From: Apostichopus japonicus
Taxonomy: Eukaryota; Echinodermata; Holothuroidea; Aspidochirotida; Stichopodidae
DNA: 64,000 bases
Reading direction: 5' to 3'
NCBI RefSeq assembly: GCF_037975245.1
Contig: NC_092575.1
Coordinates: 28,917,341 to 28,981,340, forward strand
Shown: positions 50,826-62,085 of the stretch, one piece after another
Layout: each line of letters begins with the position of its first letter
Numbering within the stretch: the first letter of the stretch is position 1
Notes under the pieces: generated by a model
What the model saw: the letters and a program-made list of their open reading frames with translations, nothing else
The model's database searches: none
Told to the model about the DNA's origin: nothing
Position numbers and translations under genes: made by a program

Positions 50826-51606
50826 AGGAACATACAAAAATTAAACACATTCAGGCGGTAGCCCTTTGGAGCCACCATAGATGGCATACCGTAGGTCCAG
50901 GAACATACAAGAATTAAACACATTCAGGCAGTAGCCCTTTGGAGCCATCATAGATTGCATACCGTAGGTCCAGGAACATACAAGAATTAAACATATTCAG
51001 GCGGTAGCCCTTTGGAGCCACCATAGATGGCATACCGTGGGTCCAGGAACATACAAGAATTAAACACATTCAGGCGGTTGCCCTTTGGAGCCACCATAGA
51101 TGGCATACCGTAGGTCCAGGAACATACAAGAATTAAACACATTCAGGCGGTAGCCCTTTGGAGCCATCATAGATGGCATACAGTAGGTCCAGGAACATAC
51201 AAGAATTAAACACATTCAGGCGGTAGCCCTTTGGAGCCACCATAGATGGCATGTATACCGTAGGTCCAGAAACATACAAGAATTAAACACATTCAGGCAG
51301 TAGCCCTTTGGAGCCATCATAGATGGCATACAGTAGGTCCAGGAACATACAAGAATTAAACACATTCAGGCGGTAGCCCTTTGGAGCCATCATAGATGGC
51401 ATACAGTAGGTCCAGGAACATACAAGAATTAAACACATTCAGGCGGTAGCCCTTTGGAGCCACCATAGATGGCATACCGTAGGTCCAGAAACATACAAGA
51501 ATTAAACACATTCAGGCAGTAGCCCTTTGGAGCCACCATAGATGGCATACCGTAGGTCCAGGAACATACAAGAATTAAACACATTCAGGTGGTAGCCCTT
51601 TGGAGC
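50826..51606. repeat. 73-bp minisatellite, about ten copies
   Basis: The unit begins ggaacatacaagaattaaac and continues acattcaggcggtagccctt, tggagccaccatagatggca, taccgtaggtcca. Copies are over about 95% alike. One copy has a 4-bp insertion (tgta) at about 51253. Confidence 0.96.
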
Positions 51607-51639
51607 TGAAGAAGTGTAACCTGTAAGTGTTCACTGCTG

Positions 51640-52385
51640 CAGTATTCTTCAATGGAGGTTGTGACACCTATCTGATTTGTTCTGATACTCATGACAAAAA
51701 CAAACATTACCATCATTGCCTTCATTTCAAACTATATGAGCTCATACATTTGATAGAACCAACTGAACACTCTGAGAGGCAATTTGGAGTGATGGAACTA
51801 TCATGCGAGTTCAAGAACCAATAGATGATGAAATTGTTGTACCTTCTGAGGGTATACTTTGCCACATCCCAGGGTAAGGGTGTCGTGTATGGTATCGGAG
51901 GTAAAGGGGCAGAAGTCAGAAGCCTGCATTGTACAGAATGCTGCAGAGTATGCATCCACACTAGAGCCACTTCTGCTACAGTAGCTAACATAAAAGCTGT
52001 TCAACTGACACAGCAACAGATAGATTCTGTGAATGAAAAGCTCAATCCGTGGGAAGACAAAACCACTGCTGACATCCCTGGCATACGAAGTATGCATGTT
52101 GGCTGCTACTGTACATGATGTGAAGTTGTCTAATACATCCAAAGACACAGAAGAGCAGCCATACATCACAAAGGGTATGAAACCAGTTGATCCTCAAAAC
52201 CTGCTGGCGATCCACTAGTGCTGAATTCAGGTGATGGTGTCTTGTTGAATATGATAGCAATTGGTATCCTGGAGTTGTCACCAAAGTTATCAAAGATGAT
52301 GTTGAAGTGAGAGTTATGGCCAGAAAAGGAAACTCAAAGTGAATCTGGCCAGTTCTAGAGTATATTTAACGAAGAACAGAATATT
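51640..52385 (+). pseudogene. Decayed TE-type coding sequence (YFATSQGKG...GIGG)
   Basis: The plus-strand frame 51825-52118 reads YFATSQGKGVVYGIGGKG and then IKAVQLTQQQIDSV. After a frame change the sequence continues VKLSNTSKDTEEQ, and further on gives YDSNWYPGVVTKVIKDDVEV and RVMARKGNSK before a stop. The FATSxGKGxxxGIGG block followed by a W-Y-x-G-x-V segment resembles a protein found repeatedly in marine-invertebrate genomes in transposon-like contexts. The upstream part 51640-51820 may be its N-terminus. Several frameshifts and stops show it is dead. The motif likeness is from memory; function unknown. Confidence 0.45.
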
Positions 52386-55300
52386 GCCTGTAAGATTGAA
52401 CCACCTTCTTTGGTTAGATCACGTAGTGGTTGTCAAATTGAGTTCAAAGAAAACTTGATTAAAGCGTTTTGCATTGGTTTAATTTCTTTTTAAACTTTGT
52501 CAAATTTGACTTGTTTGCCAGTGTTTCAAGTAAATATCATCAGTTAAATTTGGTTTCTATGAGTCTGGCTGGGAGTGATGGGAAACACCGAAATCCTTTA
52601 GGAATGTGTAACATGGCAGAACATCCCGATAATGGTGGGTTATTACAATTTTTCTACATACCACTGCTACATCATTTGTATCAACTAGACGTGTGTAATT
52701 TCATCAAAACAAGAAAAACAATAATATTGTATTGGAGGAGAATGTAATAAATTTAGGAAAGGGTTGACACAGTACAAACAACACAAATGTATTAACTTTT
52801 AAAATCTGTTTGAAATCTGTATAATTTCTTGTCGCACTGTTCATTCACTGGAGATTCACCCAAATTTAGAAAAATCAGTAAAAGCTAATAAACATTTATT
52901 TTTGAGGTATATTGACATTCAATTATAAGTTTAATCAAACAATACCTATAAAATCACAGTAAAAATATAAAAATAACTCAGCAATGATATGTTTCAAATG
53001 TAAACTTAGATAAAAGTTTTCAAGAATTCAGAAGTGTCACGTTCGTTACTTTTGATTACATGTCCGTGACTGCACATTTATGGTTCCTCACCAAACTTAG
53101 CAAGTGGCAATTAACAAATAACTATGTGACTGAACACCCATCTGCACTTAATCTAGCCAAATAGCATATATGGAGGTAAGTGCAGTAACTTCACAGACTT
53201 TTCACATTGTGAATTTCAAAAATCAAAAGTACAGTATGTGTCAGAAATGTGTCACGTCCTTACCATAGTAATTAGCGATCCTTCATTAGCATTTCATAAT
53301 ATATTGCTTTTACTTTTTACATTTAATTAAATTTGTTCATGTTTGGTGTTATAAATAAACAGGAAAATATGTTATTACTGTAAAAAAAGAGAACAATAAT
53401 CTAATGTGTCTGATTGTCACATCTGTTACCCGAGAATCGCCCATCATGACATTGTCCAAAAGTGAGCCTAAAGAACTCAGAGCTCTTCACTATCTTTAAT
53501 TAACCAATTGATCAGAATCTCTGATTTCCATTGAATTTCATAACAGAAATAAATGCTACTAGGATGCTTAGCTGGTAGAATGAAGGGCCCTGATTCATGA
53601 AGGCCATTAAAATGGCCATCTCCCAATCAGGTGTTTCATTCAAAACCTGTTTCTAAGAGAACAAGATCACTGGACCATGTACAATGCATGATAAACATTA
53701 TCAATTCTTTAAAGCATTTAAAGCTTCCTTTGCTTTCCACTTAATACTTAAAGTAGAAAATATCTTAAGATCTATGGCAAATACATGTATTCAAATATGT
53801 AGCAGCTGTTACTGTACAGTACATATATGGAGAGTGTGTAATCATCATACAGTGAGTGAATACTTTTATCATCTCATGACATCAGTACTGCTTTAAATAT
53901 CCTTGCTTTAAATCCAAACATTTCCTACAAGTATACAAGGAAATTACATCTTGAATTTCATAATAACATCAGAATATTAACTCATAGCAACCACTGGGAA
54001 CCTACAGTACACACATTCAGTATATGTACAGAAAGCCTTCACCACACACAGCCTGGTTGTTCGTGGTCATAATAGTGAGAAAAATTAGGCAGCCGGTTTG
54101 GCCTACAAGCTACTCTCCTCTTATCTGCCCCCCCCTCCCCATACCCCTCCCCTTTCCTGGAAACTACTCTTCTATCAATTGTTAAACATCACGTTCAAAA
54201 CTTCATCTGGGCTGAACTTATTATCAAAGAGTTCAAGATCATCTGAAGCCATCAGACAACTGCATCACTTTTACAATATAATTGATAATGTCCATGAGGA
54301 TTAGTGTGGTCAGCACTTTGTAAAGATATGTTACATGAAAACCAAATCTATTGAAAGCAACTGCTGGTTTTAAGACTCTACAATATGTTTGTCTTAATTC
54401 ACAGAAAGAATTATACTGTAGTCCAGATACATTTGCATTTATGGAAATTTGACATTGTTTATTTTCAGGAATCTTATATAATATCATTGCCTAAAAAAAC
54501 AATGACATTATTCCCTAATTAATGCAATGAAAAACTAGGCTCTTAATCAACAAACTAAACTGACAAGAAAATCAAGAAATGACAAATTTAAGACCTCTAG
54601 TGTGCATAGCAATCACTTCAATACTTAGAAAGGATTACAGTACCTTGCCAAATTCTTCTTGCACCATTTGACCACACGACAATGTGTTAGACAGATAAGA
54701 ACTGACATTCCACAAGGGTACAACTTGATAATGATATGACAACATTGATGCCTTTTATACAGATTTAGTAATCCCAAATACTTGATGACATACGGTAAAA
54801 TTTCTTCAACTATACTACCGTAGATGATGCAGACTTTACATCATGTGACTCTACATAGGCTGAACTGCCCAAACACAGTTCTTCACAACTGTCTTAGATA
54901 TCTAACACAAGTTTAACATAATACACGATGCTTGTATTATATATCCAACACAAACTTTAACAAAATGAAAGACTTGCCACCTCCAACAAAATATTCCAGT
55001 CCTTTCCCTAATTACAGGCACAAAGGAGCAACTGTACATCTTGCTCACATTAAACACTTAAATATCTCCATTGAAGATAGTTCATAAGCTACAACATGTT
55101 CTAGCAATCCACAGTACTATAGTACGTACAGTAGGAGCAATGTGCCAAGTGTCCTATGACTGACATACAGGATGTAGCTCTGTGGAGACGTGGTCTATGC
55201 TATGTAGTCACAAATTTTATTGTCACCTGTAATATGCTAATTTCTTACACGTTTACATACATTCAGTGTTTTAGAACAAGCATGCTCCATACATTGGCCA

Positions 55301-55685
55301 TGCTAGTTGATGTACAGTATATACTACAGAAACATTGACATTTCAGCAATTTCCAAACTGATCAACAAGGTTATCTTATGGTAAGCGTTTAGGCATAAAC
55401 TTCCAAGTTGCCTAGTTAGCATAAAGTATTGAGAAAAATTAAAAAGTTGCATTAAACAAAGCCTGAAAAAGAAAACTTGCCATGTATGGGAATACTCTGC
55501 AATCAATTGAATGAGGTACATACAGTATCTGAGTTACCGTTGATCTGTATCCACAGTGAATTATGTCTGAAAGCTAAACACTGAACTAAGTGTATTAAGG
55601 AAGTATGTATATAACTGACATCCACATACTTTATACATGGTAGGGGCCCCATCAAGGCAGAGAGAAAAGGCTAACAAAGACATCT
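52386..55685. other. Intron 1, no recognisable gene
   Basis: 3.3 kb of AT-rich DNA. Open frames at 52469-52747 and 54239-54487 show no motif. No tandem repeats noticed. Confidence 0.45.
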
Positions 55686-55689
55686 GATA

Positions 55690-56640
55690 ATTGCCTATAT
55701 AAATGACATTGATAGAGATATTTTATGTGCAGTGAAGAAGTTTGCTGATAACACCAAACTGTATTCTGAGGTCTCTCCCAAAAGCGATTCTGAGAAATTT
55801 CAAATGGATTTGAATAAACTTGGGTTTTTCCTGGTCTCAGGGATGGCAAATGCTTTTTAATATCGATTGATAAATGAAAGGTGATGCATATTGGTAGTAG
55901 TAACCGAAGGTATACCTACAATCTGGATGGTGAGGAGTTACAGGAGGTCTTCGTTGAAAGAGACCTAGGTATCTACATTGACTCATCACTGCAGCCTTCT
56001 AAACATTGTCTCGAAGCTGCTAAAAGAGGTGATAGGGTTTTAGGTATGATCAAGAGGAACTTCAGTTTTCTGAAAGAGGACATCGTAGTTAAGCTTTATA
56101 AGCAGTTGGTTATGCCTCATCTGGAGTATGCTGTGCAGGCTTGGAACCAATATTTTGCTAAGGATAAGGTAGTACTTGAAAAGGTCCAGAGAAGGGCTAC
56201 TAGGATGATTAGTTCCTTGAAGAGTGTTCCTTATTATAGGCGGTTACAACTGTTGAATCTCACCACACTGGAGCTTAGGAGGTTATGTGGTGACTTGATT
56301 CAGGTTTTCAAGATTGTGTATGGTTTTGACTTTTCATGTTTGCTAATAGTAGTTGTACCAGAGGTAAACTCCAAAAGTCACAAAGTACTAAAGAAGGATT
56401 AATATTCGGCATTTACTTTTTTTCTAATAGGGTTGTGAATGAGTGGAACGGTTTGCCTGAGAAAGTTGTTCTTGCAAGTAGTGTGAATGGGTTTGAGAAT
56501 GCTTTGGACAAGCACTTTAAGCATTGTATTCGGGTCTGAGTGTTTGTGTCTTCAGTTTTTTTGCTCTCCTATAGGGTCCTTGATGGGGACTTAAATGTCC
56601 CTCCTGATCCTTTTTTCTACTAAACTAAACTAAACATAAC
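55690..56640 (+). mobile_element. 5'-truncated CR1/Jockey-like LINE, broken
   Basis: Starts inside the reverse transcriptase at AYINDID, followed by CAVKKFADNTKLYSEV. The catalytic F/YADD is altered to FADN at 55741-55752. After stops near 55860, the 174-codon frame 55881-56402 reads MMHIGSSNRRYTY, ERDLGIYIDSSLQPSKH, VVKLYKQLVMPHLEYA and VQAWNQYF, VEKVQRRATR-type text, all standard C-terminal RT/thumb motifs of CR1-like LINEs. A frameshift near 56340-56400 moves the end to frame 56336-56539 (FSNRVVNEWNGLPEKVV, NGFENALDKHF). The 3' UTR ends in a (taaac)n tail at 56617-56635, typical of target-primed insertion. The loss of DD and frame breaks show it is inactive. Confidence 0.88.
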
Positions 56641-56934
56641 ATATAACAACATTGTGTACATAGGAAATCAGGTGTGAAAGGAAGTCTTATATAAAACCTA
56701 CAAGAGGTTTAATAAGTAGAACACTCCAAACCAACAAGAAACAAAAGAAAAATTTACATTTACTTATTTACATTTGTGTTAACAATTACACTACATTAGT
56801 TTAATAATTTGAATTCCTTGTGGATTGTTGTATTTAAATCAGATGCTATTCAGATGCATAATGTGAATAACATTATGAGTACAAACTGTTATGGGAGATA
56901 TCTATACTGTTCATTGTATTGTTTAGTTGTCATT

Positions 56935-57030
56935 CTTTTATGAAGTAAGTGGGCCTGACGTTTCAGTCCTAGCAGGATCTTCTTCAGAGGCTGAATGACA
57001 AGTAACAGAAGGGACAAATACGAGCACAGA
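56935..57030 (-). mobile_element. Retroelement tail fragment, second copy
   Basis: On the minus strand it reads ttctgttacttgtcattcag, cctctgaagaagatcctgct, aggactgaaacgtcaggccc. It matches 27855-27960. It contains a short hairpin (atcct-gct-agga) between ctgaaga and gaaa. Confidence 0.4.
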
Positions 57031-57197
57031 ATACAGACAGGTTAATGAGCATGGTGAACACAAAAGAGATAGATGTAAGAGGATTAGTAGACAAAGGATG
57101 GAGATACTTCAGATAGACTTTTTAATGATAACTCAACTTGGGACGATCTTGTTGATGACCTGGAATTCTAGGCTATGTACAGTATACTGTCTTTGGA

Positions 57198-58022
57198 CCG
57201 GCAAATAGTGCAGTGTTAGCTACCTCTGATACCTGGCATATATGTCATTGATATAGATAATGTGTAAGAGTGGGCCAAGAATAGACCCCTGTGGTACTCC
57301 ACCAGCAGATAGTACAGTGTTAGCTACCTCTGATACCTGGCATATGTCATTGATATAGATAATGTGTAAGAGTGGACCAAGAATAGACCCCTGTGGTACT
57401 CCACCAGCAGATAGTACAGTGTTAGCTACCTCTGATACCTGGCATATGTCATTGATATAGATAATGTGTAAGAGTGGACCAAGAATAGACCCCTGTGGTA
57501 CTCCACCGGCAAACAGTGCAGTGTTAGCTACCTCTGAGACCTGCATATACAGTATATATGTCATTGATATAGATAATGTGTAAGAGTGGGCCACGCATAG
57601 ACCCCTGTGGTACTCCACCAGAAGATAGTACAGTGTTAGCTACCTCTGATACCTGGCATATGTCATTGATATAGATAATGTGTAAGAGTGGACCAAGAAT
57701 AGACCCCTGTGGTACTCCACCGGCAAATAGTGCAGTGTTAGATACCTCTGATACCTGGCATATGTCATTGATATAGATAATGTGTAAGAGTGGACCAAGA
57801 ATAGACCCCTGTGGTACTCCACCGGCAAATAGTGCAGTGTTAGCTACCTCTGAGACCTGGCATATGTCATTGATATAGATAATGTGTAACAGTGGGCCAC
57901 GCATAGACCCCTGTGGTACTCCACCGGCAGATAGTACAGTGTTAGATACCTCTGATACCTGGCATATGTCATTGATATAGATAATGTGTAAGAGTGGTCC
58001 AAGAATAGACCCCTGTGGTATC
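57198..58022 (-). repeat. 102-bp tandem array of a reverse-transcriptase motif
   Basis: Eight copies of a 102-bp unit. Read on the minus strand each encodes GGVPQGSILGPLLHIIYIND followed by ICQVSEVANTVLS (34 codons), so the frame stays open across most copies. GVPQGSxLGPLLFxIYINDI is a highly conserved block of LINE reverse transcriptases, so the unit is a fragment of an RT gene amplified in tandem. One copy carries a small insertion (tacagtatat at 57546-57556) and variants differ by a few bases (gcagatagt/gcaaatagt). There is no start, no catalytic YADD and no rest of the protein, so it is not a working gene. Confidence 0.93.
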
Positions 58023-58029
58023 CCGGGAG

Positions 58030-58690
58030 GGTATTCTGCGGGTATTTTGCCTTATTTGTAAATGAAAAATCCTCAAAGTTTGGGATTTTCACAAAATACG
58101 TTTTTGCCTGTTTTGCTTAAGTGTCAATATACATTCAACTTAATATTTTTTGCTAAAAAAATGTTCTATTTTTAGTGACAAATTGTATTCTTAACTAATG
58201 CTTCAGGGTACTTGATTCTTTCAGAGGTTGTAATGGCCAGTCCAAACAATCCAGAATAATGATCACAATGCTTTCCTGTAACATAAATTGCAAGTTCTGC
58301 AGCTCTAAAGTTTCTATTTCATGCTGCGATTCAGCATGAGGAAGGGTTTTTTATGGCAATTTTACCAACATAACCATGTGAGAGCTGTGAGGGATTTTTA
58401 CTTTAATTAAAAGTATAAAGTTCTTAAACTTACCAATCTTCAGGGTTGTAGCTTATCTCGATATTAATTTATAAGGTTGTATGTTGCTCTGATGTACAGA
58501 AGAGGTTGTCTTAGATAGGAATAATTCACCTTGCAAAAGTTGGATAAGTTTTTCTAGAACAGATATAGTACCAATCTGTTTGTACCAAAAATTCCAGGAG
58601 GTTATTTTTGCCTTATTTTTAAATGAAAAATCCTCAAAGTTTGGGATTTTTACAAACAAGTCTTTGCCTGTTTTGATGTTTCACACGTTT
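58030..58690. repeat. Two ~70-bp direct repeats flanking ~490 bp
   Basis: 58045-58110 and 58602-58675 share gccttattt, taaatgaaaaatcctcaaag, tttgggattttyacaaa and tttgcctgttttg. The DNA between them is unique. This may be a solo or small LTR-like arrangement or a simple duplication. Confidence 0.5.
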
Positions 58691-58910
58691 TTGAGCCTGG
58701 GTATTGTAACTCAAGGTCATTAAATTCAATACTGCGCAGATTTCAACTTCATATTTACAGAACTGTCTGCTTTTGTTGAAGTGACTTTAATGAGTTCATC
58801 TCAGTTATACAGGTAAATTGAGGAATGAGGACCCACTGCGGCCGCTGTTTGGAGGAAAATCTTCAGCTTTATGAAAGGAAGTAGGATATGGAAAAAAAAT
58901 ATTGTATTTC

Positions 58911-59165
58911 TGTGTACAGCAATATGGTACTGTTAGTATGTTTCAGTAGTTGAGTGAAAGGTTTCTGACTCAACACCAACTGTTAGTAGGCTATAGGTAG
59001 TAGCTCTACAGTAGTGCTGTCACAGACATTATGCTGTGTACAGCAATATGGTACTGTTAGTCTGTTACAGTAGTTGAGTGAAAGGTTTCTGACTCAACAC
59101 CTACTGTTAGCAGGCTATAGGTAGTAGCTTTACAGTAGTGCTGTCACAGACATTATGCTGTGTCA
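58911..59165. repeat. ~123-bp tandem duplication
   Basis: Two copies of the block from tgtgtacagcaatatggtac to ctgtcacagacattatgc, about 96% identical by eye. Confidence 0.9.
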
Positions 59166-59169
59166 AGCA

Positions 59170-60110
59170 ATAATATTGGAATAGGGCAAGTTCAAAAGTT
59201 CCCAATGAAAAGTTTTCAACTATAAACAAGTCACCACATGTTTGGAACTACAGACAAGAAGAATGTAACATAGGGGTTATGTAAATACGGGATTATAAAC
59301 TACATACAAGAGAATACTTAGGTAATTATTTATATCGTTAATTGGCTGTGGTTTGCTGCAGAAAATATACTTTCAATAAGTACCATATCCATCTTTCGTA
59401 CAAAAATTTCTTAAAAATTAAAGACGTAGCCAAAGTAAACTCTATGACATCGTGGAACCCTCCGTAATAATAAACAAATCCATTCCATTACAGCATCAAA
59501 TCTCAAGTACCGTACTGCACTGTGTGTACCAGTACCTTACCCTAGAGGCTATAAAAATAAACAGTCCCGGGCGAAGATGGATTTAAGCTGGATACACTCC
59601 CTGAGATTTTGGCTCAAAATTTATCGAATTGTTATAATTATAATATCAAAGGTGAAATACATGTGGTAAGATTTCATACATGGGAACCTTCACAATCATC
59701 GTTTGAAGGAAGAATAAATAACGAAAATTGTAGAATAACTTTGAGGTCCTGCAACATGCTGAGCCCAAGTAACGTTAGATATTTGGTTTAGCCTCTGTCC
59801 AAATTACTACGTGAAAAGTTGATCTGTTAATATATAGGTCTAGGCCATTACGTAAATTGATCAAAATGTTATTCAAACTAGAAACACAGACACCAGAAAT
59901 AAACGTGTTTTCTTTTCTTTATTTCAAATAGTAACACATAGATATTTTTATTATGTCCGGAAATCTCGAGAATGATACCGAAACAAACGTAATAACTGGT
60001 TGTTTTCCACTCCCGGTAGTATTTACAAATTGCACTGAGATCGGGACTAGTCAATACCGCGATCGGGATACCGGGATTCACTTGACTACTGGGTACCTGC
60101 ACAACGCTAC
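59170..60110 (+). mobile_element. Dispersed ~1-kb repeat, copy 2
   Basis: Homologous to 26430-27247 with many small differences. It keeps a single copy of the closing 121-bp segment (59990-60108), where the other copy has six. Short frames crossing it (for example 59953-60162) are not genes. Confidence 0.7.
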
Positions 60111-60789
60111 TTTACATGTGTACACTGTACTGTCTAGCCTTAAGCCATTGCGCTTTCAATGAAACAGGACTTGACCTTTGTACTCTTGGGCAGCTCATAA
60201 GTAGACTACCCTGTGTCAAATTCATGTCATTGGTCCATACTGTAACTGCACAACGGAAATTACCATATAACAATAAGGGTAGATTGGTGCAGTTTCTACC
60301 GACTTTCCAACTAGTCTATAAATAGCAAGGACCTCCTGGAGCGCTACCCTTAGTGCCCAACAAAGAAAGATTATGTTGGATAGGCCTGGCACAAGAATGA
60401 TATTGTGGTGCTATATAAGTGCTTTAACTTTCTTGAAAGAAACTTTTGGTTTGCAAACTAACCTGTAACTTTCCTCCCATTGCTCACTAATAGCAATTTC
60501 ATGCAAATATACCCACGCAAATACTTCAATCACGCAAACCACAAGTAATTCATTCAAAGGGCATTGCACTGTTAGCCTTGAAAGGTCACAGCGTTGCACA
60601 CTTGCAAGTTCCTGGGTACGTTTTGCTATCACTAGCAATGACCCATTAAGGTCATAGTTGTTTTCTTCAAAATCTACCATTCAGAAGCCTGAAACACACA
60701 GTTTTGAGCAGAACCTATCCCCTCAATGGCCCCAACTAGTTACTGTACAATATGACTACTACTACTGCAGAATAGCTTTGCATACTTAC

Positions 60790-60904
60790 CAGTTCCCTGG
60801 TCAGTGTACAAGTTGTGGCAATCTTTCAGTATCCTTTCATTAAGGGACAATGCAGCAGAATCACTTGGATTTGCTGACCCACGCTGTTTCACTTTTCCAG
60901 ACAT
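60790..60904 (-). CDS. GTPase gene, coding exon 1 (start codon)
   Basis: The first coding exon is 115 nt and encodes residues 1-38 plus one base of codon 39. It opens MSGKVKQRGS and closes with NLYTDQGT. The ATG was chosen because an in-frame TGA lies 15 nt upstream and position -3 is a G. The donor is G|gtaagtatg, close to consensus. The peptide is polar and low in hydrophobics, as expected for a short N-terminal tail ahead of a GTPase domain, with a charged stretch LNERILKDC that could start a helix. The phase-1 end supplies the first base of a Gly codon completed by the GA that opens exon 2, 37 kb away. No signal peptide or membrane segment is visible. This is the least certain of the four exons, because it has no diagnostic motif and the join relies on phase and splice sites. 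Confidence 0.65.
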
Positions 60905-61455
60905 ATCAAGGAATCTTCAGATTGACTATAAGCTTCTGTCGTTTTTCTTGTTTGTCAACTGAATTCCAAGAAAGAAGAGCAGCTAAATTAGTGCATGATG
61001 ATGAAAGCCAAAGAGGTTTAACTTTAAATAAGGAAACAAGGATGCAAAGTGCACTAACATTTTCAAACATGTTTTGTTAAATCTTTTATGAAACTGTAAA
61101 GCCTATATTCATATTTTGCTCAATGTTTCCCTGACATAACCTACATTAAATGAAAGTAAACAGTTTTATCAAGTCATCACAGGGCATCAGTACTAGTGAG
61201 GTTCATTAAATTGTGACACATCCTTTCTATGTATCCAGTTTTCCTTCTTGATAAATATTTCTAAGACTTATCGTGGGACTTAATCCACACATTTTAGTTG
61301 AATTTCAAACAAGCATCAAAAAAGTTGAAACAGACATTTAGCCTACTTGCAGCGATATTTACTCTCCATTTGACAGAAGTAACAAGTTATACTATGACTA
61401 GGCTGGGCCTAATTTAGACATAAAATGCTATGACTATGCCTAGTTAATGTTAGTC
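60905..61455. promoter_or_regulatory. Upstream flank / 5' UTR side of the GTPase gene
   Basis: On the minus strand this lies directly upstream of the start codon and must hold the 5' UTR or an upstream non-coding exon and possibly the promoter. I see no TATA box at a convincing place and no CpG island. The TSS cannot be placed from sequence. Confidence 0.3.
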
Positions 61456-61516
61456 TCAGCCGGTTCCAGTGCCATTCCGCCATAGGTGCATACCGCCATA
61501 CCATTCCGCCATACCA

Positions 61517-61576
61517 TTCCGCCATAGGTTTCGATCCTTTCCGTCATGACAGAAAGGCTTGAAACCTATGGCGGAA
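61517..61576. repeat. Nested hairpin, 16-bp perfect arms
   Basis: The arms ttccgccataggtttc (61517-61532) and gaaacctatggcggaa (61561-61576) are perfect complements. The interval holds a second near-palindrome, cctttccgtcatgac-agaaagg (61536-61557). Just to the left, ccattccgccata is repeated three to four times (61473-61523). Confidence 0.85.
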
Positions 61577-61972
61577 AGGTAGTACATTTTAGGAATGGAT
61601 TTTACATGGAATGTAAAAACTTTCATTGATTCGCGTGGAAGAATAGGTACACCGTCTTCAATTGTGACGGTATGCTGGATAGACTGAATTGTAGTTAGAA
61701 CAAGATTGGGGAATAGATAGTCTTTAATGTACATATTGATTGAATAGTTTTAATTGTAAGTTTGTATTCAGAGTTGAAAAACTGTCTTCAAATATATAAT
61801 ATAGTTGTTTGAATAAATCAAATTAATTTAAGTTGATTGTTTATTGAAAAGACCCATTCTGACTGTTAATTTAAATGCCCGATTATGTTGATTTTGCGGG
61901 CCTACTGTAGTGTAGGTAGTGTTAAGCAAAGCAGTATACAGTTCATATGGCTCACAGTGCACCCACAATAAT

Positions 61973-62057
61973 GTGCTCTTTCCACCATACAAAAGTGCTT
62001 TACCACCATCAGAGTAACATGGTGGAATGGCACTTTTTCAATGCCGGAATAGAGCAC
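61973..62057. repeat. Imperfect inverted repeat, ~36-bp arms
   Basis: The left arm gtgctctttccacc...aaaagtgctttaccacc (61973-62005) pairs with ggtggaatggcac...gaatagagcac (62021-62057) with a few mismatches and a short loop. Shares the tggaatggcac vocabulary with the hairpin 450 bp away. Confidence 0.75.
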
Positions 62058-62085
62058 ATTTTCTATGGCAGAATGTACAAATTTG

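Larger units (their letters stand above)
4407..60904 (-). other. Gene span: dynamin/EHD-like large GTPase, 5' part (four exons in window)
   Basis: This is the envelope of one minus-strand gene inferred from four exons whose splice phases agree (phase 1, phase 2, phase 0, then phase 1 at the last visible donor). Splicing them gives an uninterrupted 125-residue N-terminus with a P-loop at residues 64-71 (GNHSAGKS). Introns are 60789-23432 (about 37.4 kb), 23319-8680 (about 14.6 kb) and 8585-4462 (about 4.1 kb); the fourth intron runs off the left edge. All four donors are GT and all three acceptors are AG. Known of the family: dynamin, EHD and sarcalumenin proteins use such a GTPase domain to bind and remodel membranes. 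Inferred: this is a member of that broad group; I cannot name the orthologue. The G3 (DxxG) and G4 motifs should be in exons outside the window. Extra or alternative exons inside the huge introns cannot be excluded. Confidence 0.75.

Noticed and set aside
56943-56992. Hammerhead-ribozyme-like core (ctgaaga, hairpin, gaaa) in the retroelement tail
   Set aside because: There is an extra nucleotide between ctgaaga and the helix, the helix has a mismatch, I could not place stem III plus the cleavage triplet, and the second copy (27901-27930) has gaac in place of gaaa. A covariance-model search would settle it.
60411-60680. 89-codon minus-strand frame with a good-looking donor (GAAAGTTACAG|gttagt)
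   Set aside because: It lies 110 bp inside intron 1. Joining exon 1 to the nearest acceptor (gtgtttcag at about 60691) gives a stop within three codons. No recognisable motif; an alternative transcript cannot be fully excluded.
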